Shown here piece by piece: positions 1 to 9,194 of a stretch of DNA of 64,000 nt. This DNA comes from Petrosia ficiformis. Lineage: Eukaryota; Porifera; Demospongiae; Haplosclerida; Petrosiidae. The stretch spans positions 34,105,212 through 34,169,211 of the forward strand of contig OX345636.1 in the NCBI GenBank assembly GCA_947044365.1, written 5' to 3'. Below the pieces are notes generated by a model that made no database searches, was not told the DNA's origin, and worked only from the letters and a program-made list of their open reading frames with translations. How positions within the stretch are numbered: the first letter of the stretch is position 1; each line of letters starts with the position of its first letter. The translations under genes were made by a program, and so were the position numbers.

Positions 1-130
1 CGGCTACAGAGAGTATGGGAAAGAGAACAGAGGCAAAATATATACAGAGCTATAGTCATCGGTTGTATGCAATCTTAGCTGTTCAATCAGACGTGGAATG
101 TACCTAGTTTTGTCTGTATGCACCTACCAG
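1..130 (+). pseudogene. Ty3/Gypsy 3' tail fragment
   Basis: The first ~130 bases resemble the sequence that follows the RNase H part of the decayed Gypsy element near 27840-28110: the same run of 'acagagagt.tgggaaagag' followed by a similar non-coding tail. No open frame of useful length remains. It reads as the 3' end of a second copy of that element, cut by the window edge. Family assignment rests only on this internal similarity. Confidence 0.5.
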
Positions 131-149
131 AGTAATGTAGTCAATACAA

Positions 150-405
150 ATGACAGAAGATGTAGCGATGTCAAAACCCAAAAAGCACACTTACAAGGCT
201 GGGGTAGTAATAACAAGGTAGGTTAACATAATAAGTACCTTACACTGCTATAAAGCAAAAGACAGACAATTGTACTTATGAAGGGTTATATGGAAGTAAT
301 TTTTTGGGATTTTGGGTCCCATGTTAACCTATTGTGTGACTACTATTCCGACCTTGTCTGCATGCTTTTTGGGTTTTGACATCCCTGCAACTTCTTTCAT
401 TTTTA
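150..405. repeat. Foldback repeat, copy 1
   Basis: The left arm (agatgtagcgatgtcaaaac and following bases) is answered by a right arm ending near 405 in inverse orientation (gttttgacatccctgcaact). The inner arms also pair (gttaacat near 223, atgttaac near 320). Related foldbacks lie at 28334-28638 and 33344-33530. The structure is that of a foldback/MITE-like element able to form a long imperfect hairpin. Confidence 0.65.
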
Positions 406-731
406 TTTTTATTATTTTTTTGTGAATGGTGGAAACTTTTTGCAGATTACAGAATTACTGGTGTAAGTTATCATCTAAATCATACAATCATAATTGCATT
501 AATGCTTCAATGTTTACAGCATAATTATATATGCACAATTACATTCATCAACGAAACTTAGTATTTGGTGTATATCAATTCTTTATGAGTTGATAATCAT
601 TCATTTAAAAATGATGACTATTATTTTCTATTTCACTTACAGCATTGTCTGCAGTCCGACAACAAGTAACACTGTGTCAACTACTCAGTATTCAATGCTT
701 ATAGTACAATGTGTATATTGATTATATATCA
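406..731. repeat. Dispersed repeat adjoining the foldback
   Basis: This block (marker strings 'tttacagcataattat', 'ttcacttacagcattgtctg', 'tattcaatgcttata') recurs beside the other foldback copies: 29150-29236 continued at 33125-33330, and again at 33530-33830. The DIRS-like element begins at its right edge, so this repeat was probably the insertion target. No coding capacity was seen. Confidence 0.6.
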
Positions 732-995
732 GAATGCTCAGTTTCAATATCAACTGTGTTTGGGTCAATTTTTCTAACACTGACAGCTATTTAGTAGTAA
801 TTTTCCATTATTTATGGTATTTTGACCTAGTGGATCACTTGTGACTCCACCACGTGCTGTATTGACCTTTAATTTCATTTGTCAATGTCACGTGACACTA
901 TCATGTGAAACACAAAGGTGTTGATTTAGGTGAAAAGGTCTGTGCCTATATCACCACATGGCTTCTCCACCTTAGTTGGGCTTTTTATTAGCTCG
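732..995 (+). repeat. DIRS left inverted terminal repeat
   Basis: Read forward, this segment matches the reverse complement of ~4595-4852. Shared anchors in order are the ends of 'atatcaactgtgtttgg', 'ttgacctttaatttcat', 'gacactatcatgtgaaacac' and 'gatttaggtgaaaaggtct'. Identity is high through the central 120 bases and weakens inward past 'cacatggctt'. Confidence 0.85.
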
Positions 996-1034
996 CAGAG
1001 AAGTCTATCTTCTGTTAGTCAAGCTCTACTAGCC

Positions 1035-1640
1035 ATGTCTTCAGAAAATCTGTTAGTGTCAGAGACAGTCACAGTACCAACTATGCCGTCAGGCAAAGCC
1101 CCAACAATGGTAGATGTTATGAGAGCGACTAGCCAGATGGGTAACCGTTTCTCTACAGCTATAGAAGCTATGTCCACTCGGATAGCACAAACGGAAGACT
1201 AGGAGAGCCTACCACCAACATCATCAAACCCCACCATAACTCAGAGAGGTGACAAGGGTGAGTCAGACAGACTCAACCTGTGGGTAGATCGCTCTATGTC
1301 AGAGACATTTGAAGAATATTCAATAATGGGTTGGGAACCCATCGATGACAAGTTGCAAGGGGAGACCTGTACAATCAACAAGGTGTTGGATAGCACGGAT
1401 CAGTTCCTAAAGGAAGCTTTCAACAAAACTCTCCCAAATATAGCAAGACTACAAACTAAAAAAGTATATGGATTCCTAAAGAATTAGGAATCCAGATGGC
1501 CAAAGTTGGACCCTTTAGTCAAGAGACAGATGTCTAAAAACAATAAAGCTCAGGACATTGAACTCTCAAAGACCCAGCTGTTAGGCATGGATGCTATTGG
1601 TCCACTTCCATTCCTCCCATAAGAAGCATCCAAGGAAGGA
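1035..1640 (+). pseudogene. DIRS gag-like region, broken
   Basis: Two short open pieces (about 1035-1202 and 1296-1487) lie between the left terminal repeat and the RT region, where DIRS elements place their ORF1. The first is Ser/Thr-rich (begins MSSENLLVSE); the second is acidic and contains EEYSIMGWEPIDD. The frames differ and a stop at 1201 separates them. The gag-like identity is inferred from position only, since ORF1 proteins are poorly conserved. Confidence 0.4.
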
Positions 1641-1892
1641 ACCACCTCAATACCTACACAAGTAGTAATTGAAGTTAGCAGGAAGGCTTTAAGACTGCTG
1701 GGTTTTGCCACAAGCCATATATCCACACTTCGGAGAAAAAAATCCTTAAGGATCTAATTCTTGACTTCACAAGACTGGAAAGAGAAGACGTAATCAAAAG
1801 CTCAGCACCTTTTTTTTTGGTGAGGGCTTAGAAGTCAAAGCGAAAGCTTACACTGAGGGACTGAGGTCCCTCTCTACTGGCTCTTCTTCCAA

Positions 1893-3390
1893 ATGGAAAG
1901 TGGATTTTCGGGAACACCGACCGTCGTACAGCGGTGGCCGCCAGAGACCAGTATTCAATCTAAAAAAGCAAAATACTTTTGTACACACCCCACACTTCAA
2001 AATGGAGGGAGTGCATATGTTGAAAGACAGTCACAAGCAAGGGGATTGGTTATCAAAAATAGATCTGAAAGATGCATTTTTCATGATCCCAGTTCATCAT
2101 CAGGACAGGAAGTTCCTGAGATTTCAAAATCAAGGGAGGACATATCAATTCAAGTGCCTACCACTCAGCCTATTCAGTGCACCCTGGGTCTTTACCAAGA
2201 CCCTATGTTCGATAGTGACCCTCCTAAAAGAATTGGGTCTTCAGATGGTTTTCTATATAGACGACACACAGGTGATGGCCGAATTAGAAGCACAATTAAA
2301 AAACCATGTTCAGTGTTTACTGTACCTACTCAAGAACCTGGGGTACATCATCAATAATTACAAAAATCAGTTTTGACACAAACAAAACAGTTGGAGATTC
2401 CAGGGTTCTTTCTGGACTTAGACTCAGCAGAGCTGAAACTTCCAACACACAAAGACAAAAAGATCAGGCAGGATGCCCAGAAATTACAAAAGCATTCGCC
2501 CACAACAGCAAGGGAACTACCTTGATTCAGCCACAAAGGCCATTTCTCCAGCACCCTTGTTTTACAGATGGTTGCAGAGGGACCTCATCAGAGCCATAGA
2601 TCAGAGAAATCAGGATTACGAAGTCCAGTGTCTACTGTCACTGCCAGCACAAATAGAACTGGAGTGGTGGATCACACATCTTTCCCTGTGGAATGGGAGA
2701 AGCACTATAAAACACAATGTCCGTGGAAAGAGATGTATCACTGAAGGGATGGGGGCAATTTGCAGAGGTGTTCAGACCGGAGGTACTTGGTCCATACAGG
2801 AACAATCCTGGCACATAAACTGCCTACAGTTGTGGGCAGCAATGCTAGTAATTCAGTGTTATGCCAGAGACAAAAAGAGTATAACCATTCTACTGCTGAT
2901 GGACAACACCAAGCAGTATCATATGTAAACAACATGGGAGGAACAATATCAGAGCAATCAGCCCAGTTGGCAAGAGACCTGTGGATGTGGTGTCTTCAGA
3001 GAAACTTCCATCTAGTAGCTCAAAATCTCCCAGGAAAACTGAATGTCGTAGCAGACATGGAGCCAAGGCCCTGTTTGATTGTACAGACTGGACGATCCAG
3101 CCATCAGTATTCAAAGTTCACTGGAAGTTGATATATTTGCATCCCGGTTGACTCATCAGGTTCCACAGTTTTTCAGTCGGAAACCAGATCCACTTGCTAT
3201 AGCAACCAATGCATTCCTACAGGACTGGGGTCCACTGAAGGGATATGCAAACCCTTCATGGGTGTTGATAGGCAGAGTCCTATCGCAAGCACAGGAACAA
3301 GCAGCAGATCTGGTACTAGTAGCACCAGTCTGGAAAGGTCAGATATGGTACGCAACACTGTTGGGTATGCTATTGATTACCCTCTCCTGA
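1893..3390 (+). pseudogene. DIRS reverse transcriptase and RNase H, broken
   Basis: The frame at 1900-2376 shows RT motifs in order: FVHTPHFKMEGV, GDWLSKIDLKDAFFMIPVHH (catalytic Asp in DLKDAF), KCLP, and the active-site YIDD at 2254-2265. It then shifts. Pieces at 2473-2928 and 2760-3131 carry the RNase H-like part (ELEWWITHLSLWNG, LLLMDNT, SYVNNMGG, LPGKLNVVADMEPR). The 3079-3390 piece (EVDIFASRLTHQVPQFFS) continues it. The match is to DIRS rather than Gypsy enzymes. At least three frame changes make it non-functional. Confidence 0.8.
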
Positions 3391-3534
3391 TCCCTCAAGA
3401 AGACAACCTGTGGTGTAGGTATATTATGGAGGGGGGCATGGACATAGCTCCTCAGTTAGCCATATGGCATATCTCAGGAGACGTTATGAAGTAAAAGCAC
3501 TTTCAAAAGAGGCTACAGACCGCTTGTTGTCATC

Positions 3535-4330
3535 TTGGAGGAAGAAATCCACCTCCACATACGATTCCCTGTTTGCAAAATGGGCAACCTGGTGTATGGA
3601 AAGGGATACAGTTTCTGTTTCGTGTCCTGTGACATAGTTAATGTCTTAGCCGAGTTATTCAGAAAGGGTATCAATATAGATCCCATAATTCATTTTGATC
3701 ATCCGTCTCATCAATGCATGAGAAAGTGGATGGCATGGAAATAGGACAACATGCATTGGTCTCACATCTACTGAAAGGGGCATTTAACTCTCAGCCCCCT
3801 CTACCGTGTTACGATGCTATGTGGGATGTGAAGACAGTGACCACTTATCTAAGTGGTATGCGGAAGAATGAGAGCCTGTCATTACAAGCATTCACACAAA
3901 AATTGGTGATGCTGTTTAGTTTAACCCGCCCATCATGGGTGGCAGACTTTGCACAATTAAATTTGCATATTGCAAATTCCTCCAGGAGGGGGTGTGTTTT
4001 ACAGCATCAGGACTGGCCAAGCAGTCCAGACCAGGAAAAGCTCTACAGGAGTTTTTGTTTTAAGCTTTCCCTCATGATTTAAACCTATATCCTGTACAGA
4101 CATTGAGAATATAATAGCAGAGACCTCATGCATTGAGATCAGGTGGTACATTATTGATTGGTACAGTAAAACTACATAAACCTGTGACATCATCTACAAT
4201 AGCTAGATGGTTATGTACTGTTTTTGAAAAGTCAGGTATTGACATTTCCATTTTTAAAGCTCATTCAACCTGCGGAGCAGCTGCTACAGCAGCCTCTATG
4301 AGAGGTATAACAACACGATATACTAAAAGC
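3535..4330 (+). pseudogene. DIRS tyrosine recombinase, broken
   Basis: The pieces at 3535-3744, 3714-4082 and 4133-4330 form a core-binding and catalytic region (MRKWMAWKIGQHALV-like start, then TRPSWVADFAQLNL, then SGIDISIFKAHSTCGAAATAAS). In DIRS recombinases the last motif normally carries the catalytic Arg of HxxR. Here the codon at 4271-4273 is TGC, so the Arg is replaced by Cys, a change expected from C-to-T decay of a CpG codon. With the frame breaks, this copy cannot recombine. Confidence 0.75.
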
Positions 4331-4439
4331 AGTGGATTGGATTTCAGAATCAGTATTCACAATGTTTTATTACTAACCAACAAGAAATGTATCCTTCTGA
4401 GAACTGGTAATCTCAACTTCAAATCAAGCTACAAATAAC

Positions 4440-4555
4440 ACAGTTGATATCTCAACTTCACATTCTGATTTATAATATAAGAATGGCTCAAACCACGTAG
4501 TGGTTGCAAGCTATTCTGTATTATATGAAAAATGTGAAGTTGAGATATCAACTGT
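4440..4555. repeat. DIRS internal complementary region
   Basis: The segment 4478-4555 (from taagaatggctcaaaccacg to gagatatcaactgt) is the near-exact reverse complement of the element's right extremity (~4828-4905). The first part (4440-4470, cacagttgatatctcaact) is a direct copy of the right-end sequence at ~4830-4860. The region is therefore itself a hairpin. DIRS elements use it to join the two ends during formation of a circular intermediate (known for the family). Confidence 0.8.
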
Positions 4556-4594
4556 CCCACCCACCACAACCCTGGCATGTGATATATAGTTGGC

Positions 4595-4905
4595 TCACTA
4601 GAACAAGGCCGACTAAGGAAGCCATGTGGTTATATAGGTGGAGACCTTTTCACCTAAATCAACACCTTTGTGTTTCACATGATAGTGTCATGTGACATTC
4701 AACAATGAAATTAAAGGTCAATACAGCGTGAGGCAGAGTCACAAGTAATCCACTACGTCAAAATAAACAAAGGAAAATTAGTACTACTAATAATTAGCTG
4801 TCAGAGTTAGAAATATTAGGCCAAACACAGTTGATATCTCAACTTCACATTCTTTGTATAATACAGAATAGCTTGCAACAACTACGTGGTCTGAGCCATT
4901 CTTAT
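4595..4905 (-). repeat. DIRS right inverted terminal repeat and extremity
   Basis: This is the reverse complement of the left terminal repeat up to ~4852, followed by ~50 bases (gcttgcaacaactacgtggt and neighbours) that pair with the internal complementary region and are not present at the left end. The asymmetric ends are normal for DIRS elements. Confidence 0.8.
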
Positions 4906-5439
4906 TATTAGTAATAACTATTATTGTATACACGTCTGAGAAGGCGTGGTTAGAGTTGCCAAATTTTTGACCCTAAGCAAAAATTAGTGTTTAACAGTTA
5001 AACAGTTTCATTAATTAAGAAAGTTAACATATATCAAGTCCATATGAGATGGAAGAGCAAGATGCAACAGGTCATGGGTTAGTTTTAGAGGTGTTGCCTG
5101 AAATGGTCCTAATGTATTAGCTTCTTCACAAGACAAGACAACCAAAGCACAACAGGAAATCATATATAATTATGTAGACTAGATTATTAGTACCATCAAT
5201 CAAATCTCTCCTCTCTAGTTTCTGTGCCTTGTTTAGCTCTGTCTCCCTCTCTTTTCTTTTCCTCGATCTCTTTATCTATCACGCAGTGACTTTAATTTTG
5301 AGAATGTATCAGGTATATGACGCTTAGACGAAGAGCAATTAGACCGTCGTTAACGTTTTTCGCCGGTATGGCGTGACGAAAAGTCAACGCGGTTTAATAG
5401 AACATACGGAATTAAGTATATACGTACAGCACTATCCTT
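4906..5439. other. Intergenic, nothing recognised
   Basis: No gene or repeat could be supported. A pyrimidine-rich run lies near 5212-5280. It is followed by a short, locally CpG-containing stretch (5330-5395) that stands out from the AT-rich surroundings but has no readable frame. Confidence 0.4.
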
Positions 5440-6109
5440 TATACAACTAGATATACAAAGAAGCAGAATAACATTTCAATTAAATCTTATTAGGTTTCCA
5501 AACCTTCTTTGTGCATCTAATAGGGTTATTAGATGTGATATAATTTGTATGAGCATGTTATTATTCAGTCATGATCATAAATTAACCAATATTTTAACAA
5601 TTTTATTTTTGCAGGGCATTATTTGGTCGTCATGTTCACTTAACTTTTGTCTATATTAAATGAAACCTGTTGCCATAGTATGTATGTGTTATAAGATATT
5701 CGATGCCAGAAGTACTCGATTCTTCAATCTGCTCCAACGTAATCAAATCAACTACCTATTCTGAAACCAAGACTGATTCCAAAAAACTGCCACACACACC
5801 ACTTCTGGCGAATTAAACCACACACATTTAGATGATAATTTTTATGAAATAGGCTGAGTTATACTTTTTTGTTATTACTATAGTACCCCCTGGAATATCA
5901 TAGACTAAGAGCAATAAACTCGCAATTAGCAAGAGAACTTGTTTGTGTGCACCAGTAGTTTAGAAGTAATAATTTAGTACTCATTGCCAACTTCAAATGA
6001 TTTTGTACTGAATTAGAGTATGACATTTTGGTATCGCCTATCATCATAATAATAACAATTACAGTAAATATAATACTTTTATATTAAACATGAAAGAACA
6101 TGTTGGGAT

Positions 6110-6295
6110 ATTCAAGCACACATACCAGATAGGATTGCACCTCAGCAGCAAAATTAAACAAACCACTTTACATAAGCATAGTTATATGTAATAATTATAT
6201 TTACTACAGCTAGCTACTTATTTAGGGTTATAAGGATGCTGAGGCACCACCCCAATCGTAGTTGTGTGCTTATTTAGTTTTGATATCCTCTATTA
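6110..6295. repeat. Foldback repeat inside copy A
   Basis: The left arm 'cagcagcaaaattaaacaaa' near 6142 and the subterminal 'caccccaatc..agttgtgtgctta' near 6248 correspond to the foldback at 36880-37030 in copy B, where the arms still pair well. The right arm is partly lost here. Confidence 0.5.
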
Positions 6296-6641
6296 ATTTT
6301 TCTATAATAGATGTTTTAATTATTTTGCTTATCTTCATTCTTTTATGGGACTTAGTAGCTAGTTTGAAATAAAAATTATGCAATTGGAGGGGGTAAGTTT
6401 GTTAACTTTTGTTCTTATTATGTATACCTTTGGATTACAATTTGGCAGAGATATTAGATTCGAAAATTGTGTAAGTTAGATAATTATAATATTCATACAA
6501 CCATAATTGAATTATTGCATCAATGTTTAGGCTTCTTCAGTATGAAAATACCCATGATAGTACAATTTATAAAAAATAATAAGAACTTTGTCATAAAAAA
6601 TGAAAGAACATGTATGGATATCTAAGCACATGAACATATTA

Positions 6642-6678
<37 letters not shown>

Positions 6679-6690
6679 TATATATATACT

Positions 6691-7111
6691 GCAAAAATAA
6701 AATTGTTAAATTAACAAACTTATTGGTTAGTACAGTTGCAAGGAATAGTGGAAGTTGTAATTTATTTGGTCGTGTAGATTGTTATGGATATACTTGTAAT
6801 TATAATCTAATAATAGTAATTTCATTATCCTTATGCCTTATGCTGTCTAATAGATGTACAAAGAATTAGAATAAGTATTTTAATTGAATCATTGTGAGTT
6901 TCAAAACCTTCTTTGTGCATCTAATATGAGATCTTAGGCATGATAATTGTTATAATTGACACATATATATATCTTTTACATATTTTAATATAATTAGTAC
7001 AAAGTAGCTATGATGTTAGATGTATTTATCCTCAACAACCAACTAATTGTTAAATCCTTGCAACTGCACTATCCAACTTATTAATTATTTTAACAATTCT
7101 ATTTTTTGCAG
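6691..7111. mobile_element. MITE with ~20-bp terminal inverted repeats
   Basis: The left end ctgcaaaaataaaattgtta is matched by the inverse of the right end (taacaattctattttttgca). The inner arms also pair (gttgcaagga and its inverse near 7055). The segment is absent from the corresponding place in copy B, consistent with insertion after the duplication. Single ends of the same family occur at ~5595-5625, 36475 and 39432. No coding sequence. Confidence 0.6.
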
Positions 7112-7169
7112 TGTATATAGAATTATTATAATATAGCTAGATGTATAATTATAATATCAATTTACTTAC

Positions 7170-7254
7170 CTTGAACAATCTCATCAAACATTTCGCCAAG
7201 TGTACTACTTCCCAGCAACAGTAATGATAATATTGCTAAAAGATGTAAGTCCAT
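7170..7254 (-). CDS. Orphan signal-peptide exon, copy A
   Basis: ATG at 7254-7252 starts an exon reading MDLHLLAILSLLLLGSS and on to an acidic mature start, ending with a phase-1 GTAAGT donor after 7170. The hydrophobic core and small residues before the predicted cleavage point mark a secretion signal. The copy-B twin (37487-37571) differs at a few residues only and is followed by Calx-beta exons. Here no downstream exon was found on the minus strand before the duplication edge at ~5440, so this is probably a duplicated first exon without a gene body. Confidence 0.6.
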
Positions 7255-8703
7255 TGTAACTAAGGTATAAAGAAGGGAAATTCCGTCAGAGGGTAATTCC
7301 GATTTCGCTGTGACAGTTACAGGATTTTATTGCCGCAGCGCAGAACAGCTAGTTTTTTTATAGGTTATGCGGGCATAATTCTGGAATTATCGGCATGTTT
7401 TACGGGAATATTACACGTGTTCGTTAATTAAAAAACCTTTGGACATGTGTCGACGTCTGCCTCTTGGGGATTGAGACTAAAAATAGTGAGAAATTCAGTG
7501 ATTCAACTTAGTAGTTATTCTTCTAAAGAAGTGGATGAGTGTTTTGTGTCACATGTTTCACTGCTAAGTAAGCTTCGAGCTCAGTCTGAATTTACAATTT
7601 TATTAATAATAAATGAAGAAAATGAACATAATCGGTATAGTTCATGAGCATAATTGTATAGTTTAGGAGTATAATGGGTCTGAAGTTTGGGAATTGCTGA
7701 AAAGCATATGTATTAAATAAAAATGAAAACATAATAGACTCATGCCTAAATCTTTAATAACTTGTAACTATCTTACTTCTTGCTTGTGATGAGTGAGAGA
7801 CTACACAGAAATATTGATATGATGGCATTATTGACCACACGTGACAATTAATCTCAGTTACAAGCCCTCCCCTTCCCCATGCCAAAACCTAAATAGTTTC
7901 CTATAGATGCCATTTGGTAACTAGTACCATGGGAAAAGTACTTTGCAAAATGTTTGATTCTTTTTTTGTGCTTAGAACTACATGTCAAATGGAACGTGTT
8001 TCCAGCAGTTTATGACACATAATTGTATTGCATATATACTGTATCTATACATAAAATACTACTTAATAATTATAATAATTATGATGTACATATTTAGCCA
8101 CACACCCCTCATTAAGCATTTTTTTGTTTCACTGGTTTTTCTCAGGGTAGCACCCTTTCCATTGCTCTGGATCTGTCCTAAGTTGAACAGCCATTTTGTG
8201 ATAATTTTATCAAGAACCCTCACACGAACTACATTCATGATTTTTGATAAAAATGATGATTTTGTCTTTATTATCATAGTCATAATAACAAAGACCACCA
8301 TGTGCAATTACATTGGAATCATGTGCAGAAACTTGTGAAGTGGGTGGAGCTAAAAAGTGAATGTCATGGTAGGAAGCTAAGAACCGTCGTTTGTACTGTT
8401 TGTTGTTTCTCTTCTCTAGTATATCATAGTTAAATAGCAAATGTATTGGTTAGTATAGATGCAAGGATACAACATTATAATTTAATTGGTCCATGCAGAT
8501 TGCATACTTTTACCAATTACACTCAATTATCATGTCCAATATCTCATATTAGATGCACAAAGAAGGTTTGGAAACCTAAAATGATTTAATTAAAATTTTA
8601 TTCTGCTTCTTTGTATATTTAATAGACAGTATAAGGATAATTGAAATTGCAATTATTGGATTATAATTACATATATGTCACCATACATGCATGCAGTCAT
8701 AAC

Positions 8704-8738
8704 TGTGCCGTGCCAGTTAGTGATGTGCTGGTTAGTGG
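8704..8738 (+). repeat. Left terminal inverted repeat
   Basis: Starts TGTGCCGTGCCAGTTAGTG and continues with a second related motif (tgctggttagtgg). It matches the inverse of 14428-14462 with about one indel. The inner motif and the outer motif are imperfect tandem copies of each other. Confidence 0.85.
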
Positions 8739-9010
8739 AGGGCGTATGCTAAAAAAAACGTTGTGCCCCTGCCCACAATAATTATTAGTCTATTATTAAA
8801 ATAACCATGCTGTAAAATGGCGACTTCCAGCGAAGATAGTACTGTGGTGACGAACTCTTGTAAGTTGTAACAGAAAAAGATATTGAGGTATGATCTTTTC
8901 TATCCTATCCCCTACCTGATATAGTAAAAACCTGAGTTGGCTACATGAATATGAACTCTTTTGTTATATTGTACCAGGTCTATATATATATATATATATA
9001 TATGTATATA
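8739..9010. other. Left subterminal region of the TIR element
   Basis: No clear gene. A short plus-strand start at 8817 (MATSSEDSTVVTN) is followed by a GTAAGT-like donor at about 8860, so a small divergent first exon is possible. No continuation was found and I do not call it a gene. Confidence 0.3.
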
Positions 9011-9180
9011 GGATAACAATAAACATTATTTTGCCACTACAATCTTCACACTATCCAAAAGAATTATGAAATAAATGCATTTATATATATATATATATAT
9101 ATATAGGATAACAATAAACATTATTTTGCCACTACAATCTTCACACTATCCAAAAGAATTATGAAATAAATGCATTATGA
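9011..9180. repeat. Tandem duplication with (AT)n spacer
   Basis: Two nearly identical ~75-base units (ggataacaataaacattatt onward) start at 9011 and 9106, a period of 95 bases. Each is preceded by an (AT)n microsatellite. The array lies just 3' of the protease stop codon (9195) on the minus strand, so it is probably in its 3' UTR or just beyond. Confidence 0.85.
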
Positions 9181-9194
9181 ATTATGAAGTAAAC

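Larger units (their letters stand above)
732..4905 (+). mobile_element. DIRS-type retroelement, decayed
   Basis: A ~4.2-kb element with inverted (not direct) terminal repeats, an internal complementary region near its 3' end, and remnants of gag-like, reverse transcriptase, RNase H and tyrosine recombinase coding sequence in that order on the plus strand. This set of features is diagnostic of DIRS elements, which copy through RNA but integrate with a tyrosine recombinase and leave no target duplication; none was seen. The frames are broken by several shifts and stops, so it is inactive. It sits at the edge of the 406-731 dispersed repeat. Confidence 0.85.
5440..8703. repeat. Segmental duplication copy A, left part
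   Basis: This block aligns with 36175-39729 in the same order and orientation. Shared anchors include gattcttcaatctgct (5719 and 36531), the foldback at 6110/36880, the signal-peptide exon at 7170/37487, and gacagtataaggataattga near 8624 and 39660. Its outer arms are inverted repeats of each other: the 'aaaccttctttgtg' and 'agaagcagaata' arm at 5450-5640 is answered in inverse orientation at ~8430-8680. The unit is therefore bounded like a transposable element and interrupted by later insertions. It continues after the 8704-14462 insertion at 14463. Confidence 0.8.

Noticed and set aside
6600..6869. 90-codon plus-strand frame
   Set aside because: It translates an (AT)n run (YIYIYIYI) and crosses a MITE; no domain.
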